A DNA stretch of 13,807 nt from RFTU01 sp046094505. GTDB taxonomy: Bacteria > Pseudomonadota > Gammaproteobacteria > Burkholderiales > Burkholderiaceae_C. Positions within the stretch are counted from its first letter, which is position 1. The number at the start of each line of letters is the position of its first letter. The notes under the pieces were generated by a model. It was not told where the DNA came from. It saw only the letters and a list, made by a program, of their open reading frames with translations, and ran no database searches. The stretch is taken from NCBI GenBank assembly GCA_046094505.1, contig JBJTHN010000082.1, positions 1 through 13,807 of the forward strand. Reading direction: 5' to 3'. The position numbers and the translations under genes are program-made. This document shows, one piece after another, positions 1-6,457 of this stretch.

Positions 1-235
1 GTTCGGGTTCGGCACTGGGCGCGGGGGGCGGCACTTGTTCAGCCGGGGCAGCCTCCTGCACCGTGGCCGACCACAGTTCGGCCATCACCGGTGCGGGCTG
101 GCTCACGCGCCAGCTCACGGCCAGCGCCAAGGCGGCGACCAGACCGCCGTGTACCAGCAAGGCCAGGCAGGCGCCACTGCGCAGGCCCGGCAAGGCGCGG
201 GGTCTGAAGGGGTCGGCCAGGTGTGGGGCCGTCAT
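1..235 (-). CDS. tolA: TolA, Tol-Pal system inner-membrane energy-transducing protein (N-terminal part, runs off the left edge)
   Basis: Reading down from the ATG at 235 gives 78 residues with no stop before the edge. A short basic cytoplasmic stretch is followed by one membrane segment at about residues 22-41, containing a histidine (H29, in LLVHGGL) where TolA/TonB-type anchors carry the conserved His that faces TolQ-TolR. Next come AELWSA (residues 52-57) and a Pro/Ala/Glu-rich stretch starting the long periplasmic arm. The AELWSA segment just after the anchor is typical of betaproteobacterial TolA. The start lies 3 bp after the tolR stop, so translation is probably coupled. In the family, TolA spans the periplasm and uses proton-motive force from TolQR to act on TolB/Pal at the outer membrane. 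Domains II and III lie outside the window, so the identification rests on the anchor, the following motif and gene order. Confidence 0.88.
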   Translation of the reverse strand, partial: MTAPHLADPFRPRALPGLRSGACLALLVHGGLVAALALAVSWRVSQPAPVMAELWSATVQEAAPAEQVPPPAPSAEPE

Positions 236-238
236 CCC

Positions 239-667
239 TCAGGACCCCTGCTGAACCGACAGGCCCAGGCGCGACACCCCGGCCTTCTGCAGGGCGTCCA
301 TGGCCTTGACCACTTCCTGGTACTGAACCTCGCGGTCGGCGGAAATCACCACCGGCACCTGGCCATCACCGGCCTGCAGGCGTTGAACCTGTGCGGCCAA
401 ATCGCTCAGCGTGCTGGCGCGGCCTTCCTCGCCCTCACTGCGCACCTTGTAGCGGCCTTGCTTGTCCACCACCACCTCCACCACCTTGGGTGGGCGCTGC
501 TGTGATTGGCCCACACGCGGCAGGTCTACCACCCCCGTGGTGATCAGCGGTGCGCTCACCATGAAGATGATCAGCAGCACCAACATCACATCGATGAAGG
601 GGACCATGTTGATTTCCGCCATGCCCCGGCGGCGTCCCCGGCCCGCGCGGCCCTGCACCGAAGCCAT
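239..667 (-). CDS. tolR: TolR, Tol-Pal proton-channel subunit (ExbD/TolR family)
   Basis: The 142-residue protein has the usual TolR size. An Arg/Gly-rich N-terminus (residues 7-15) leads into the family signature MAEINMVPFIDVMLVLL (about 16-32). D26 sits at the start of the single transmembrane helix (about 24-43) and corresponds to the essential protonatable Asp. The rest is a periplasmic dimerisation domain, including VPVVISADREVQYQEVV. With TolQ it forms a proton-driven motor in the inner membrane that energises TolA. Its ATG shares one base with the tolQ stop (TGATG at 665-669), and tolA begins 3 bp after its own stop, so tolQ-tolR-tolA look like one translationally coupled unit. ExbD is the alternative, but the following tolA decides for TolR. 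Confidence 0.95.
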   Translation of the reverse strand: MASVQGRAGRGRRRGMAEINMVPFIDVMLVLLIIFMVSAPLITTGVVDLPRVGQSQQRPPKVVEVVVDKQGRYKVRSEGEEGRASTLSDLAAQVQRLQAGDGQVPVVISADREVQYQEVVKAMDALQKAGVSRLGLSVQQGS

Positions 668-1365
668 CAGTGCGCCCCAGCACCCGCGCTGCTCAGCGGT
701 TGCGCTGTACTGCGCTGCAGGATGTTGGAGAACTCTTCAATGAAGGTTTCCAACTGGATGGCCACGCGGTCGATGTCGCGCGAGAAGCGGTTGTAGGCGA
801 TCACGGCGGGAATGGCCGCGAACAGGCCGATGGCGGTGGCCACCAAGGCTTCGGCAATGCCCGGGGCTACGGTGGCCAAGGTGACCTGTTGCAGATTGGA
901 CAGGCCCACGAAGGCGTGCATGATGCCCCACACCGTACCGAACAAGCCCACGTAGGGGCTCACCGATGCCACCGAACCCAAGAAGCTCAGGTGGCTTTCG
1001 ATGGTGTCGAGTTCGCGTTGGTAACTCGCCCGCATGGCCCGTCGGGCCCCATCCAGCTGAGCCCCCACATCCAGCCGCCGTTCGCGCAACTTCATGAACT
1101 CGCGCATGCCACTGGCGAAGATGCGGCCCATCGGCGCGGCCGGTGGTTGTGTGCCGGCGGCTTGGTACAGGTCCTGCAAGGAGCGCCCCGACCAGAACTC
1201 CCGCTCGAAGCCTTCATTGAGGCCGCGCACGCGTCGAAGGCCGATCACTTTGCCGAAGATCACGGCCCAACTCGTCAGCGAAACGATGAGCAGTCCGGCC
1301 ATCACCAGCTGCACCACGAGACTGGCTTGGGTGACCAGGGTGAGGATTGAAAGGTCTTGGTTCAT
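667..1365 (-). CDS. tolQ: TolQ, Tol-Pal proton-channel subunit (MotA/TolQ/ExbB family)
   Basis: The protein has 232 residues from the ATG at 1365. Three membrane segments are visible at about 16-38, 133-155 and 168-190, with a large cytoplasmic loop between the first two. The signature GLFGTVWGIM (about 140-149) and ALVATAIGL carry the conserved channel threonines, T144 and T177 by position. TolQ forms the pentameric scaffold around TolR and conducts protons. The frame stays open upstream to 1626, but that part overlaps the aminotransferase and has no TolQ-like sequence, so MNQDLSILTLV is taken as the N-terminus. The start overlaps the aminotransferase stop (ATGA). The usual preceding gene ybgC (acyl-CoA thioesterase) is not here. 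Confidence 0.95.
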   Translation of the reverse strand: MNQDLSILTLVTQASLVVQLVMAGLLIVSLTSWAVIFGKVIGLRRVRGLNEGFEREFWSGRSLQDLYQAAGTQPPAAPMGRIFASGMREFMKLRERRLDVGAQLDGARRAMRASYQRELDTIESHLSFLGSVASVSPYVGLFGTVWGIMHAFVGLSNLQQVTLATVAPGIAEALVATAIGLFAAIPAVIAYNRFSRDIDRVAIQLETFIEEFSNILQRSTAQPLSSAGAGAH

Positions 1366-2573
1366 GCGGGGGTCCAGGGCTGGCGCAACAAAGCGTGGTC
1401 GACGGCGGCCATGCGGGCAATGGCCTCCTTCAGGTCGGGCAGGGAAGAGGCGAAGGAAAGCCGGACATGGTCGCGCGCCGAGGCCGGGCCAAAGTCCTGC
1501 CCGGGGGTGAGGGTGACCTGCGCCTGGTGCATCAGCTGCAGACACAGGTCGCTGCTGTCGGGCGCGATGTCGCCGGTGTGCATCCAGGCGTAGAAGGCCC
1601 CATCGGGCTCCACCGGCACCGGCCATCCAATCTGTCCCAGGGCCGGCACGATGTAGTCGCGTCGGCGTTGAAACTCGCCCCGGCGCTGCTCATATTCGCA
1701 CAGCGACTCGGGTTCAAAGCAGGCCAGGGCCGCCCGCTGGGCGACGGTGCTGGCGCAGATGTACAGGTGCTGGGCCAGCCGCTCGACAGCAGCCACGGCG
1801 GCCGGGGGCACCACCAGCCAGCCCAGGCGCCAGCCGGTCAAGCCGAAGTACTTGCTGAAGCTGTTGACCGAGATGATGTCCTCACCCAGCGCCAGCGCCG
1901 TTTGCCCGTAGCGTGCATCGTAGCTCAGCCCCAGGTAGATCTCATCGACGACGGTCCAGCCCCCCCGTGCACGGCAGGCCTGCACCAGTGCGGCCAGCTC
2001 GGCCGGGTCGATCGAGGTGCCCGTGGGGTTGGACGGTGAGGCCAGCAGCACGCCACGAACCGAAGGGCTCCAGTGCTCGCTGAGTTGTTGGGCGGTCAAG
2101 GCATAGCGTTGGGCAGCCGAGGTGGCCACCAGCTTGGCGTGCCCGCCCGCCGCCGTCACGAAGTGGCGGTTGCAGGGGTAGCTCGGGTCGGGGCAGATCA
2201 CCTCATCGCCCGGCTCCACCAGGGCCAGCATGGCCAGCTGCAGGGCGGCGGAGGCGCCGGCGGTGACGATGATGCGGCCGGGGTCCACGTCGACCCCAAA
2301 GCGCTGTGCGTACCAGCCGGAAATCGCCCGGCGCAGGGCCGGCAGTCCGGTGGCCGCGGTGTAGGCGGTTTGGCCCTGGGCAATGGCGGCCTGGGCGGCA
2401 GCCTGCACGCGCTCGCAGGCGGTGCGGTCGGGCTCGCCGATGTTGAGGAAGAGCATGCGGCGGCCGCCTTGGGCCGGGTCGCACATCGGGGTGTTCAGCA
2501 GGGCCGTGGCGCGTTTGGCCACTTCCATCACGAAGAAGGGCTCGATGCGGTCGACTCGCGAGGCCAGTCGCAT
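1362..2573 (-). CDS. Pyridoxal-phosphate-dependent aminotransferase, class I/II
   Basis: A 403-residue fold-type I aminotransferase of normal length. Visible motifs in order: the N-terminal FLNIGEPD (about 42-49), SPSNPTGT with N182-P183 (PLP/substrate contact), VVDEIY with D210 and Y213 (PLP ring and phenolic contacts), NSFSKYFGLTGWRLGW with K241 as the Schiff-base lysine and R249 as phosphate contact, and HVRLSF with R371, the substrate-carboxylate arginine. All catalytic residues are present, so it should be active; the substrate cannot be told from sequence. A GAGGA ribosome-binding site overlaps the nusB stop region about 9 nt before the ATG. It lies 11 bp after nusB and its last 4 bp overlap tolQ, so it physically joins the riboflavin/nusB block to the tol operon. 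Confidence 0.93.
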   Translation of the reverse strand: MRLASRVDRIEPFFVMEVAKRATALLNTPMCDPAQGGRRMLFLNIGEPDRTACERVQAAAQAAIAQGQTAYTAATGLPALRRAISGWYAQRFGVDVDPGRIIVTAGASAALQLAMLALVEPGDEVICPDPSYPCNRHFVTAAGGHAKLVATSAAQRYALTAQQLSEHWSPSVRGVLLASPSNPTGTSIDPAELAALVQACRARGGWTVVDEIYLGLSYDARYGQTALALGEDIISVNSFSKYFGLTGWRLGWLVVPPAAVAAVERLAQHLYICASTVAQRAALACFEPESLCEYEQRRGEFQRRRDYIVPALGQIGWPVPVEPDGAFYAWMHTGDIAPDSSDLCLQLMHQAQVTLTPGQDFGPASARDHVRLSFASSLPDLKEAIARMAAVDHALLRQPWTPA

Positions 2574-2584
2574 CCGGCGCGTCC

Positions 2585-3061
2585 TCAGGGGCGATCGGCC
2601 TTGGCGGCCATCACCTCGGTGGACCGCAGGTCGGCCGCTGCCTTGTCCAGCACGCCGTTCACGTACTTGTGGCCATCGGTGCCGCCAAAGGCCTTGGTCA
2701 GCTCCACCGCTTCATTGATCACCACGCGGTAGGGAATCTCCACGCAGTGGCGCAGCTCATAAGCGCCAATCATCAGCGCCGCATGCTCCACGGGTGAAAG
2801 CTCTGCTGTGGGGCGGTCTACATGGCGGCTGAGGTCGGCGTCCAACGCCGAGGCCTGCTTGATGCAGCCGTGCAGCAGCGCCTGGAAGTGCGCGCGGTCG
2901 CAGCCCTCATGCACCTCCTGCTCCTCCACATGCACCTGGACGACACCGGGATCCTCGTGGGAGATCAGCCACTGGTACAGGCCGGTCAGGGCAGCCTGGC
3001 GGGCACGCCGACGGGCCGAAGAGGCTGCGCCCTTGCGCGGGGATGCCTTGCTGGTGTTCAT
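2585..3061 (-). CDS. nusB: NusB, transcription antitermination factor
   Basis: This 158-residue protein is a typical NusB. A basic N-terminus rich in Arg and Lys (residues 5-21, with RRRARQAAL) matches the BoxA RNA-binding arginine-rich helix. The all-helical core includes LYQWL, the segment LSPVEHAALMIGAYELRH, and the conserved IPYRVVINEAVELTKAFGG, followed by YVNGVLDKAA. NusB binds NusE (S10) and the boxA RNA of rRNA operons to prevent premature termination. Its ATG overlaps the ribH stop by 4 bp (ATGA). The ribH-nusB pairing is widespread in proteobacteria and supports both calls. The reason for linking antitermination to riboflavin synthesis is not evident from the sequence. Confidence 0.97.
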   Translation of the reverse strand: MNTSKASPRKGAASSARRRARQAALTGLYQWLISHEDPGVVQVHVEEQEVHEGCDRAHFQALLHGCIKQASALDADLSRHVDRPTAELSPVEHAALMIGAYELRHCVEIPYRVVINEAVELTKAFGGTDGHKYVNGVLDKAAADLRSTEVMAAKADRP

Positions 3062-3573
3062 GTGTTGACGCCCGCGGTGTCGGGGCGTTGGGAGTCCTGT
3101 TCGTCGGGCTCGGCCAGGCTTTGCAGCAAGCGGGCCATTTCCACCGCCACCACGGCGGCATCGCGCCCCTTGTCGTGCTGGCGGGCTTGTGCCTGCCGTT
3201 CGTTCTCGACGGTGAGGATCGCGTTGGCAATCGGAATGTGGTGGTCCAGGCCCACCCGCGTGACGCCGGCGCCGCTTTCGTTGGCCACCAACTCGAAGTG
3301 GTAGGTCTCACCGCGGATGATGCAGCCCAGGGCCACCAAGGCGTCAAAGCGCGCGCTTTCGGCCATGCCCTGCAGCGCCAAGGGCACTTCCAAGGCGCCG
3401 GGCACGGTGACGGACACGATGTCGGTGGCTTGTACACCCATCTCCAGCAGGGCGGTGCGGCATGCCGACTCCAAGGCCTCGGTGACGGATTCATTGAACC
3501 GAGCACGCACGATGCCAATGCGCAGGCCGCGCGCATCCAGGCCGGCGGTGCTGGCGTTGCTGCCTCCTTGCAT
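3058..3573 (-). CDS. ribH: RibH, 6,7-dimethyl-8-ribityllumazine synthase
   Basis: RibH condenses 5-amino-6-ribitylaminouracil with 3,4-dihydroxy-2-butanone 4-phosphate, the penultimate riboflavin step. The protein is 171 residues from the ATG at 3573. Motifs seen: RFNESVT (about 25-31, substrate pocket), VPGALEVP (57-64), LGCIIRGETYHFELVANE (82-99) with H92 as the catalytic His, and ILTVENERQAQAR. The frame extends upstream to 3618, but the shorter start is preferred: a GGAG ribosome-binding site lies 6 nt before it, the ATG shares one base with the ribB stop (TGATG), and the extra residues are not family-like. The acidic C-terminal tail (EPDEQDSQRPD) is unconserved and probably disordered. 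Its 3' end overlaps nusB by 4 bp. Confidence 0.97.
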   Translation of the reverse strand: MQGGSNASTAGLDARGLRIGIVRARFNESVTEALESACRTALLEMGVQATDIVSVTVPGALEVPLALQGMAESARFDALVALGCIIRGETYHFELVANESGAGVTRVGLDHHIPIANAILTVENERQAQARQHDKGRDAAVVAVEMARLLQSLAEPDEQDSQRPDTAGVNT

Positions 3574-4712
3574 CACGTGCTCCGCCGTGGGGTGCTGCCA
3601 CGGTCCGGCTCGGTGCACGGTACAAAACCGGTGACCTCCAGGCCGTAGCCGGTCATGCTGGGCATGCGCCGCGGGTTGGACATCAGCCGCATGCGCTGCA
3701 CCCCCATGGCCCGCAGAATCTGGGCGCCCACGCCATAGGTGCGCAGGTCCATGGCCGATCCGGCTGAGGCCGCCGGTGTCGGTGTGGATTCGAGCGGCAA
3801 GGCGCGGCCCAGCAAGGCCGCGGCATCTTCACCGGCGTTCAGCAGCACCGCCACCCCACGGCCCTGCTGCTGCAGGGCTGCCAGGGCCGCCGGCAAGGGC
3901 CAAGAGTGTCGCGTGGGTCCGGCGTCCAGGAGGTCGAGCACCGACAGGGGTTCGTGCACGCGCACCCACACTTCGTCCTGGGCCGACCACTGGCCACAGG
4001 CCAGCGCCAGATGCGTGCCGCCAGTGCGGTCACGGAAGACTGAGCAAGCGAAGCGGCCCTGTGCAGTGTCCAACTCGCGCTGGCCCACGCGCTGGATGAG
4101 CGACTCGTTGTGGCTGCGGTGTTGAATCAGGTCAGCGATGGTGCCGATCTTGAGCCCGTGTTCGCGGGCGAACACCCCAAGGTCTGGCAGCCGGGCCATG
4201 GTGCCATCGTCGTTCATGATCTCGCAGATCACGGCCGATGGGCTCAGACCCGCCATGCCCGCCAGGTCACAACCCGCTTCGGTATGGCCTGCGCGCATCA
4301 GCACGCCGCCGTCCTGCGCCTGCAGGGGGAACACGTGACCCGGTTGCACCAAGTCGCTCGCTTGCGCATGGGGCGCCACGGCCACTTCGATGGTGCGCGC
4401 GCGGTCGGCCGCCGAGATGCCGGTACTCACCCCGGTGGCAGCCTCGATCGACACGGTGAAGGCGGTGCTGTGCTTGGTCCCGTTGCGCGCGGCCATGGGC
4501 GGCAGCCGCAGCCGCTCACAACGCTCGCGGGTGAGCGTCAGGCAGATCAGACCACGGCCGTGTTTGGCCATGAAGTTGATCGCTTGCGGTGTCACATGGT
4601 CGGCGGCCAAGACCAGATCGCCTTCGTTCTCGCGATCCTCTTCGTCGACCAGGATGACCATGCGGCCAGCGGCCAGCTCGGCCACCAGCTCGGGTATCGG
4701 GGAAATCGGCAT
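3573..4712 (-). CDS. ribB: 3,4-dihydroxy-2-butanone-4-phosphate synthase (RibB) fused to a degenerate GTP cyclohydrolase II-like domain
   Basis: The protein has 379 residues. The N-terminal RibB domain (about 1-205) is intact: DEEDRENEGDLV (23-34, Mg/ribulose-5-phosphate site), GLICLTL, GVSTGISAADRART (94-107), GHVFPL and GHTEAGCDLA (142-151, including the metal-ligand H143). It should convert ribulose 5-phosphate to the four-carbon riboflavin precursor. The C-terminal half resembles RibA at its edges (DLRTYGVGAQILRAMGV, then MRLMSNPRR and MTGYGLEV). However, the region after VRVHEPLSVLDLLDAG (251-265) lacks the zinc-binding cysteines and the HSECLTGD and RCDCG elements of GTP cyclohydrolase II, so that activity is almost certainly absent. 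This matches the known proteobacterial RibBX class. The start lies 42 bp after ribD, with a -10-like TACAAT 9 nt upstream and no clear ribosome-binding site. Confidence 0.93.
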   Translation of the reverse strand: MPISPIPELVAELAAGRMVILVDEEDRENEGDLVLAADHVTPQAINFMAKHGRGLICLTLTRERCERLRLPPMAARNGTKHSTAFTVSIEAATGVSTGISAADRARTIEVAVAPHAQASDLVQPGHVFPLQAQDGGVLMRAGHTEAGCDLAGMAGLSPSAVICEIMNDDGTMARLPDLGVFAREHGLKIGTIADLIQHRSHNESLIQRVGQRELDTAQGRFACSVFRDRTGGTHLALACGQWSAQDEVWVRVHEPLSVLDLLDAGPTRHSWPLPAALAALQQQGRGVAVLLNAGEDAAALLGRALPLESTPTPAASAGSAMDLRTYGVGAQILRAMGVQRMRLMSNPRRMPSMTGYGLEVTGFVPCTEPDRGSTPRRST

Positions 4713-4721
4713 AAGCCGCTG

Positions 4722-4727
4722 ATTGTA
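4722..4727 (-). promoter_or_regulatory. -10-like hexamer before ribB
   Basis: TACAAT on the minus strand (5 of 6 to TATAAT) lies 9 nt before the ribB ATG, in the short gap after ribD. A start of transcription about 3 nt from the ATG would be expected. No -35 or ribosome-binding site is evident. It could give ribB-ribH-nusB and later genes a promoter independent of ribD. Confidence 0.4.
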
Positions 4728-4730
4728 GGA

Positions 4731-4752
4731 CCCCGGCTTTCAGCGCCAGGGG
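4731..4752 (-). terminator. Hairpin between ribD and ribB
   Basis: On the minus strand CCCC-T-GGC (4752-4745) pairs with GCCGGGG (4737-4731) around a 7-nt loop, giving 7 bp with one bulged T. It lies 2 bp after the ribD stop and just before the ribB -10-like hexamer. No T-tract follows, so termination is uncertain. Confidence 0.35.
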
Positions 4753-4754
4753 CT

Positions 4755-5990
4755 TCAGGCCGGATAGCCGGGCACCGTCCAAGCGGGCGTGTGGCCCTGG
4801 CCCGCCGCGGCAGCCGGCCAAGCCTGTGCCCAAGCGCTTTGCCCCTGGGCCGTCAGTGCGCGCAGCCGCAGGTCGGGTCCCACCATCGTGCAATCGACGA
4901 ACTGCAGGTGCAGGCCTTGGTCCAGGGACTCCAAGGGCAGCGTAAACAACTCGGCCAGACGCCGCCCCGGGCCCAGCAGGCTGGGCGCCAAGTAGACCAA
5001 GAGCTCGTCGACCAGGCCTGCGCGCAGCAGCGAGCCGTTGAGCTTCTCGCCCGCCTCCACATGCAGCTCGTTGATGCCCCGTTGGCCCAGGTCGGCCAAC
5101 ACCGCGGCCAGGTCGTTTTTTGCCGCTGGTGGCGTGGCGATGGACGCATCACCGTCTGGGGATGCGCTGGTCCCCGCACCCAAACCCACACGGCAGACCT
5201 CAACCCCCGCCAGCCCTGAGAAGGCGCGCAGGCGTTCTGGGTCGGTGGCCAGGCTGTACACCAGGCAGTGCCCGGGGGGCTGCAGAACACGCGCGCTCGG
5301 CGGCATGTCCAGACGCGAGTCGATCACCACGCGCAAGGGCTGTTGGGCAATCTCAACGGCGCGGACATCCAAACGAGGGTCGTCGTCGCGCACCGTGCCG
5401 ATGCCGGAGAGGATGGCGCCCGCGCGGGCGCGCCAGCGGTGTCCATCGGCACGTGCTGCGGGCGAGGTGATCCATTGGCTGCGCCCGTTGGGCAGGGCGG
5501 TGGTGCCGTCCAAGGGTGCGGCCACCTTCATCCGCACCCAAGGCCGGCCCCGCTCCATCCGCGACATGAAGCCGATGTTCAGGGCCCGTGCCTGGGCCAT
5601 CCAAGTGCCCTGGTCCAACTGCACCTCGATGCCCGCCTGCTGCAACTCGGCAACGCCGCGCCCACGCACCAGGGGGTTGGGGTCCAGGCAGGCCACTTCA
5701 ACGCGCGCCACCCCGGCCTTGACCAAGGCACTGCTGCACGGTGGCGTGCGGCCGTGGTGGCTGCAGGGTTCCAGGCTCACCCACACCGTGGCACCGCGCA
5801 GGTCCAGGCCATGCGCTTGGGCCTGCTGCAGGGCGTGCGCTTCTGCGTGCAGACCACCGGCCGCGTGGGTGTGGCCGTGTACCTCTTGGCCTTGTGTGGT
5901 GCGGATCACGCAGCCCACGCGTGGGTTGGGCTCACTCAGCCCGATGGCGCGTTCGGCCAGTTCTAGACAGCGCAGCTGTTCGGGGCTCAT
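4755..5990 (-). CDS. ribD: RibD, bifunctional diaminohydroxyphosphoribosylaminopyrimidine deaminase / 5-amino-6-(5-phosphoribosylamino)uracil reductase
   Basis: RibD carries out the second and third steps of the GTP branch of riboflavin synthesis: deamination of the pyrimidine, then NADPH-dependent reduction of the ribosyl side chain. The protein is 411 residues, slightly long for the family. The deaminase domain (about 1-145) has PNPRVGCVI, the zinc and catalytic motif HAEAHAL (H48, E50) and EPCSHHGRTPPC with ligands C76 and C85. The reductase domain (about 150-395) has KVAAPLDGTTA, RSQWITSPAARADGHRWRA and GIGTVRDDDPRL, then HVEAGEKLNGSLL. The reductase signature normally reads ASLDG; here it is APLDG. 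Part of the extra length is an Ala/Ser/Pro-rich insert around residues 271-290. No FMN riboswitch precedes it: the 48-bp upstream gap holds a G-quadruplex motif and a -10-like TAAAAT instead. Confidence 0.96.
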   Translation of the reverse strand: MSPEQLRCLELAERAIGLSEPNPRVGCVIRTTQGQEVHGHTHAAGGLHAEAHALQQAQAHGLDLRGATVWVSLEPCSHHGRTPPCSSALVKAGVARVEVACLDPNPLVRGRGVAELQQAGIEVQLDQGTWMAQARALNIGFMSRMERGRPWVRMKVAAPLDGTTALPNGRSQWITSPAARADGHRWRARAGAILSGIGTVRDDDPRLDVRAVEIAQQPLRVVIDSRLDMPPSARVLQPPGHCLVYSLATDPERLRAFSGLAGVEVCRVGLGAGTSASPDGDASIATPPAAKNDLAAVLADLGQRGINELHVEAGEKLNGSLLRAGLVDELLVYLAPSLLGPGRRLAELFTLPLESLDQGLHLQFVDCTMVGPDLRLRALTAQGQSAWAQAWPAAAAGQGHTPAWTVPGYPA

Positions 5991-5998
5991 CGTCTGGG

Positions 5999-6004
5999 AT
6001 TTTA
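5999..6004 (-). promoter_or_regulatory. -10-like hexamer before ribD
   Basis: TAAAAT on the minus strand (5 of 6 to TATAAT) lies 8 nt before the ribD ATG; the predicted start of transcription would be within about 2 nt of the ATG. The upstream -35 region is occupied by the C-rich strand of a G-quadruplex motif and has no TTGACA-like sequence. No ribosome-binding site is visible, which fits a leaderless message. Confidence 0.4.
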
Positions 6005-6025
6005 GGGGTCGGGGTGGGGGTGGGG
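6005..6025 (+). other. G-quadruplex motif upstream of ribD
   Basis: Four G-runs of 4, 4, 5 and 4 bases are separated by loops of 2, 1 and 1 nt on the plus strand, with a further GGG at 6029-6031. Short loops and runs of four or more make this a strong intramolecular quadruplex candidate. It abuts the ribD -10-like hexamer and sits on the template strand for ribD; a co-transcript from the pilin genes would be C-rich here. Confidence 0.6.
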
Positions 6026-6038
6026 TTTGGGCCCGTGT

Positions 6039-6452
6039 CTAGGGCACGGAGGCTGCGGCCAGCGGCAACAGCCGTGGGCTCGCATGCCAGAAGCTGTGCA
6101 GCGTCAGCACCTGTTGCGCACCCCAGGGATCGGCCCAGCGGGCGCTGATGTGGAAGTGCTCGCCGCCGGGAGGGTCTGTGGCGGATGGCACCACACGCTG
6201 CACGTCCAGTGTGCAGGGGCTTCCATCAGACAGCGCCAAAGGGGCGCCCAACTCCCATCCGGCTGAAACCGCCAGACCGGCAGGCCCGAATTCCACCGCG
6301 CTGATCAGGTGCTGCATCACCTCCCACTGCTGCCGGTGTGCCCGCTCCTGCAACAGGGCTTGTGTGGTGGCGTGCAGGCAGGCGCTGGCGCCCAAGGCCG
6401 TGAGCACCACGGCTGCGAGCACGCCCAGCAGGGCATGCCCGGCTTGGCGCAC
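6039..6452 (-). CDS. Divergent PilV/GspI-like minor pseudopilin
   Basis: About 137 residues if started at the GTG at 6452, or 145 from the in-frame GTG at 6476, which overlaps the previous gene by 19 bp; the frame is open to 6539. VRQAGHALLGVLAAVVLTALGA resembles a prepilin leader ending in Gly, followed by one hydrophobic helix. The mature residue 5, normally Glu, is Gly. The region after the helix (QALLQERAHRQQWEVMQ) resembles the amphipathic stalk of pilins. The C-terminal ISARWADPWG followed by QVLTLHSF resembles the W-x-D strand found near the end of PilV-type proteins. It is the last gene of a five-gene minor pilin set, which fits a PilV role. Family assignment is tentative; the start codon is uncertain because both candidates are GTG with weak ribosome-binding sites. 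Confidence 0.6.
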   Translation of the reverse strand: MRQAGHALLGVLAAVVLTALGASACLHATTQALLQERAHRQQWEVMQHLISAVEFGPAGLAVSAGWELGAPLALSDGSPCTLDVQRVVPSATDPPGGEHFHISARWADPWGAQQVLTLHSFWHASPRLLPLAAASVP

Positions 6453-6457
6453 CGGTT

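Noticed and set aside
1366..1626. Upstream extension of the tolQ frame into the aminotransferase
   Set aside because: The extra residues are Arg/Pro-rich and unlike TolQ; the ATG at 1365 overlapping the previous stop gives the family N-terminus.
4110..5219. 369-residue open frame antisense to ribB and ribD
   Set aside because: It crosses two real genes and their gap on the other strand, with no recognisable motif.
5991..6038. FMN riboswitch before the riboflavin genes
   Set aside because: The 48-bp gap before ribD and the 42-bp gap before ribB are far too short for an FMN aptamer, and its conserved blocks are not seen.
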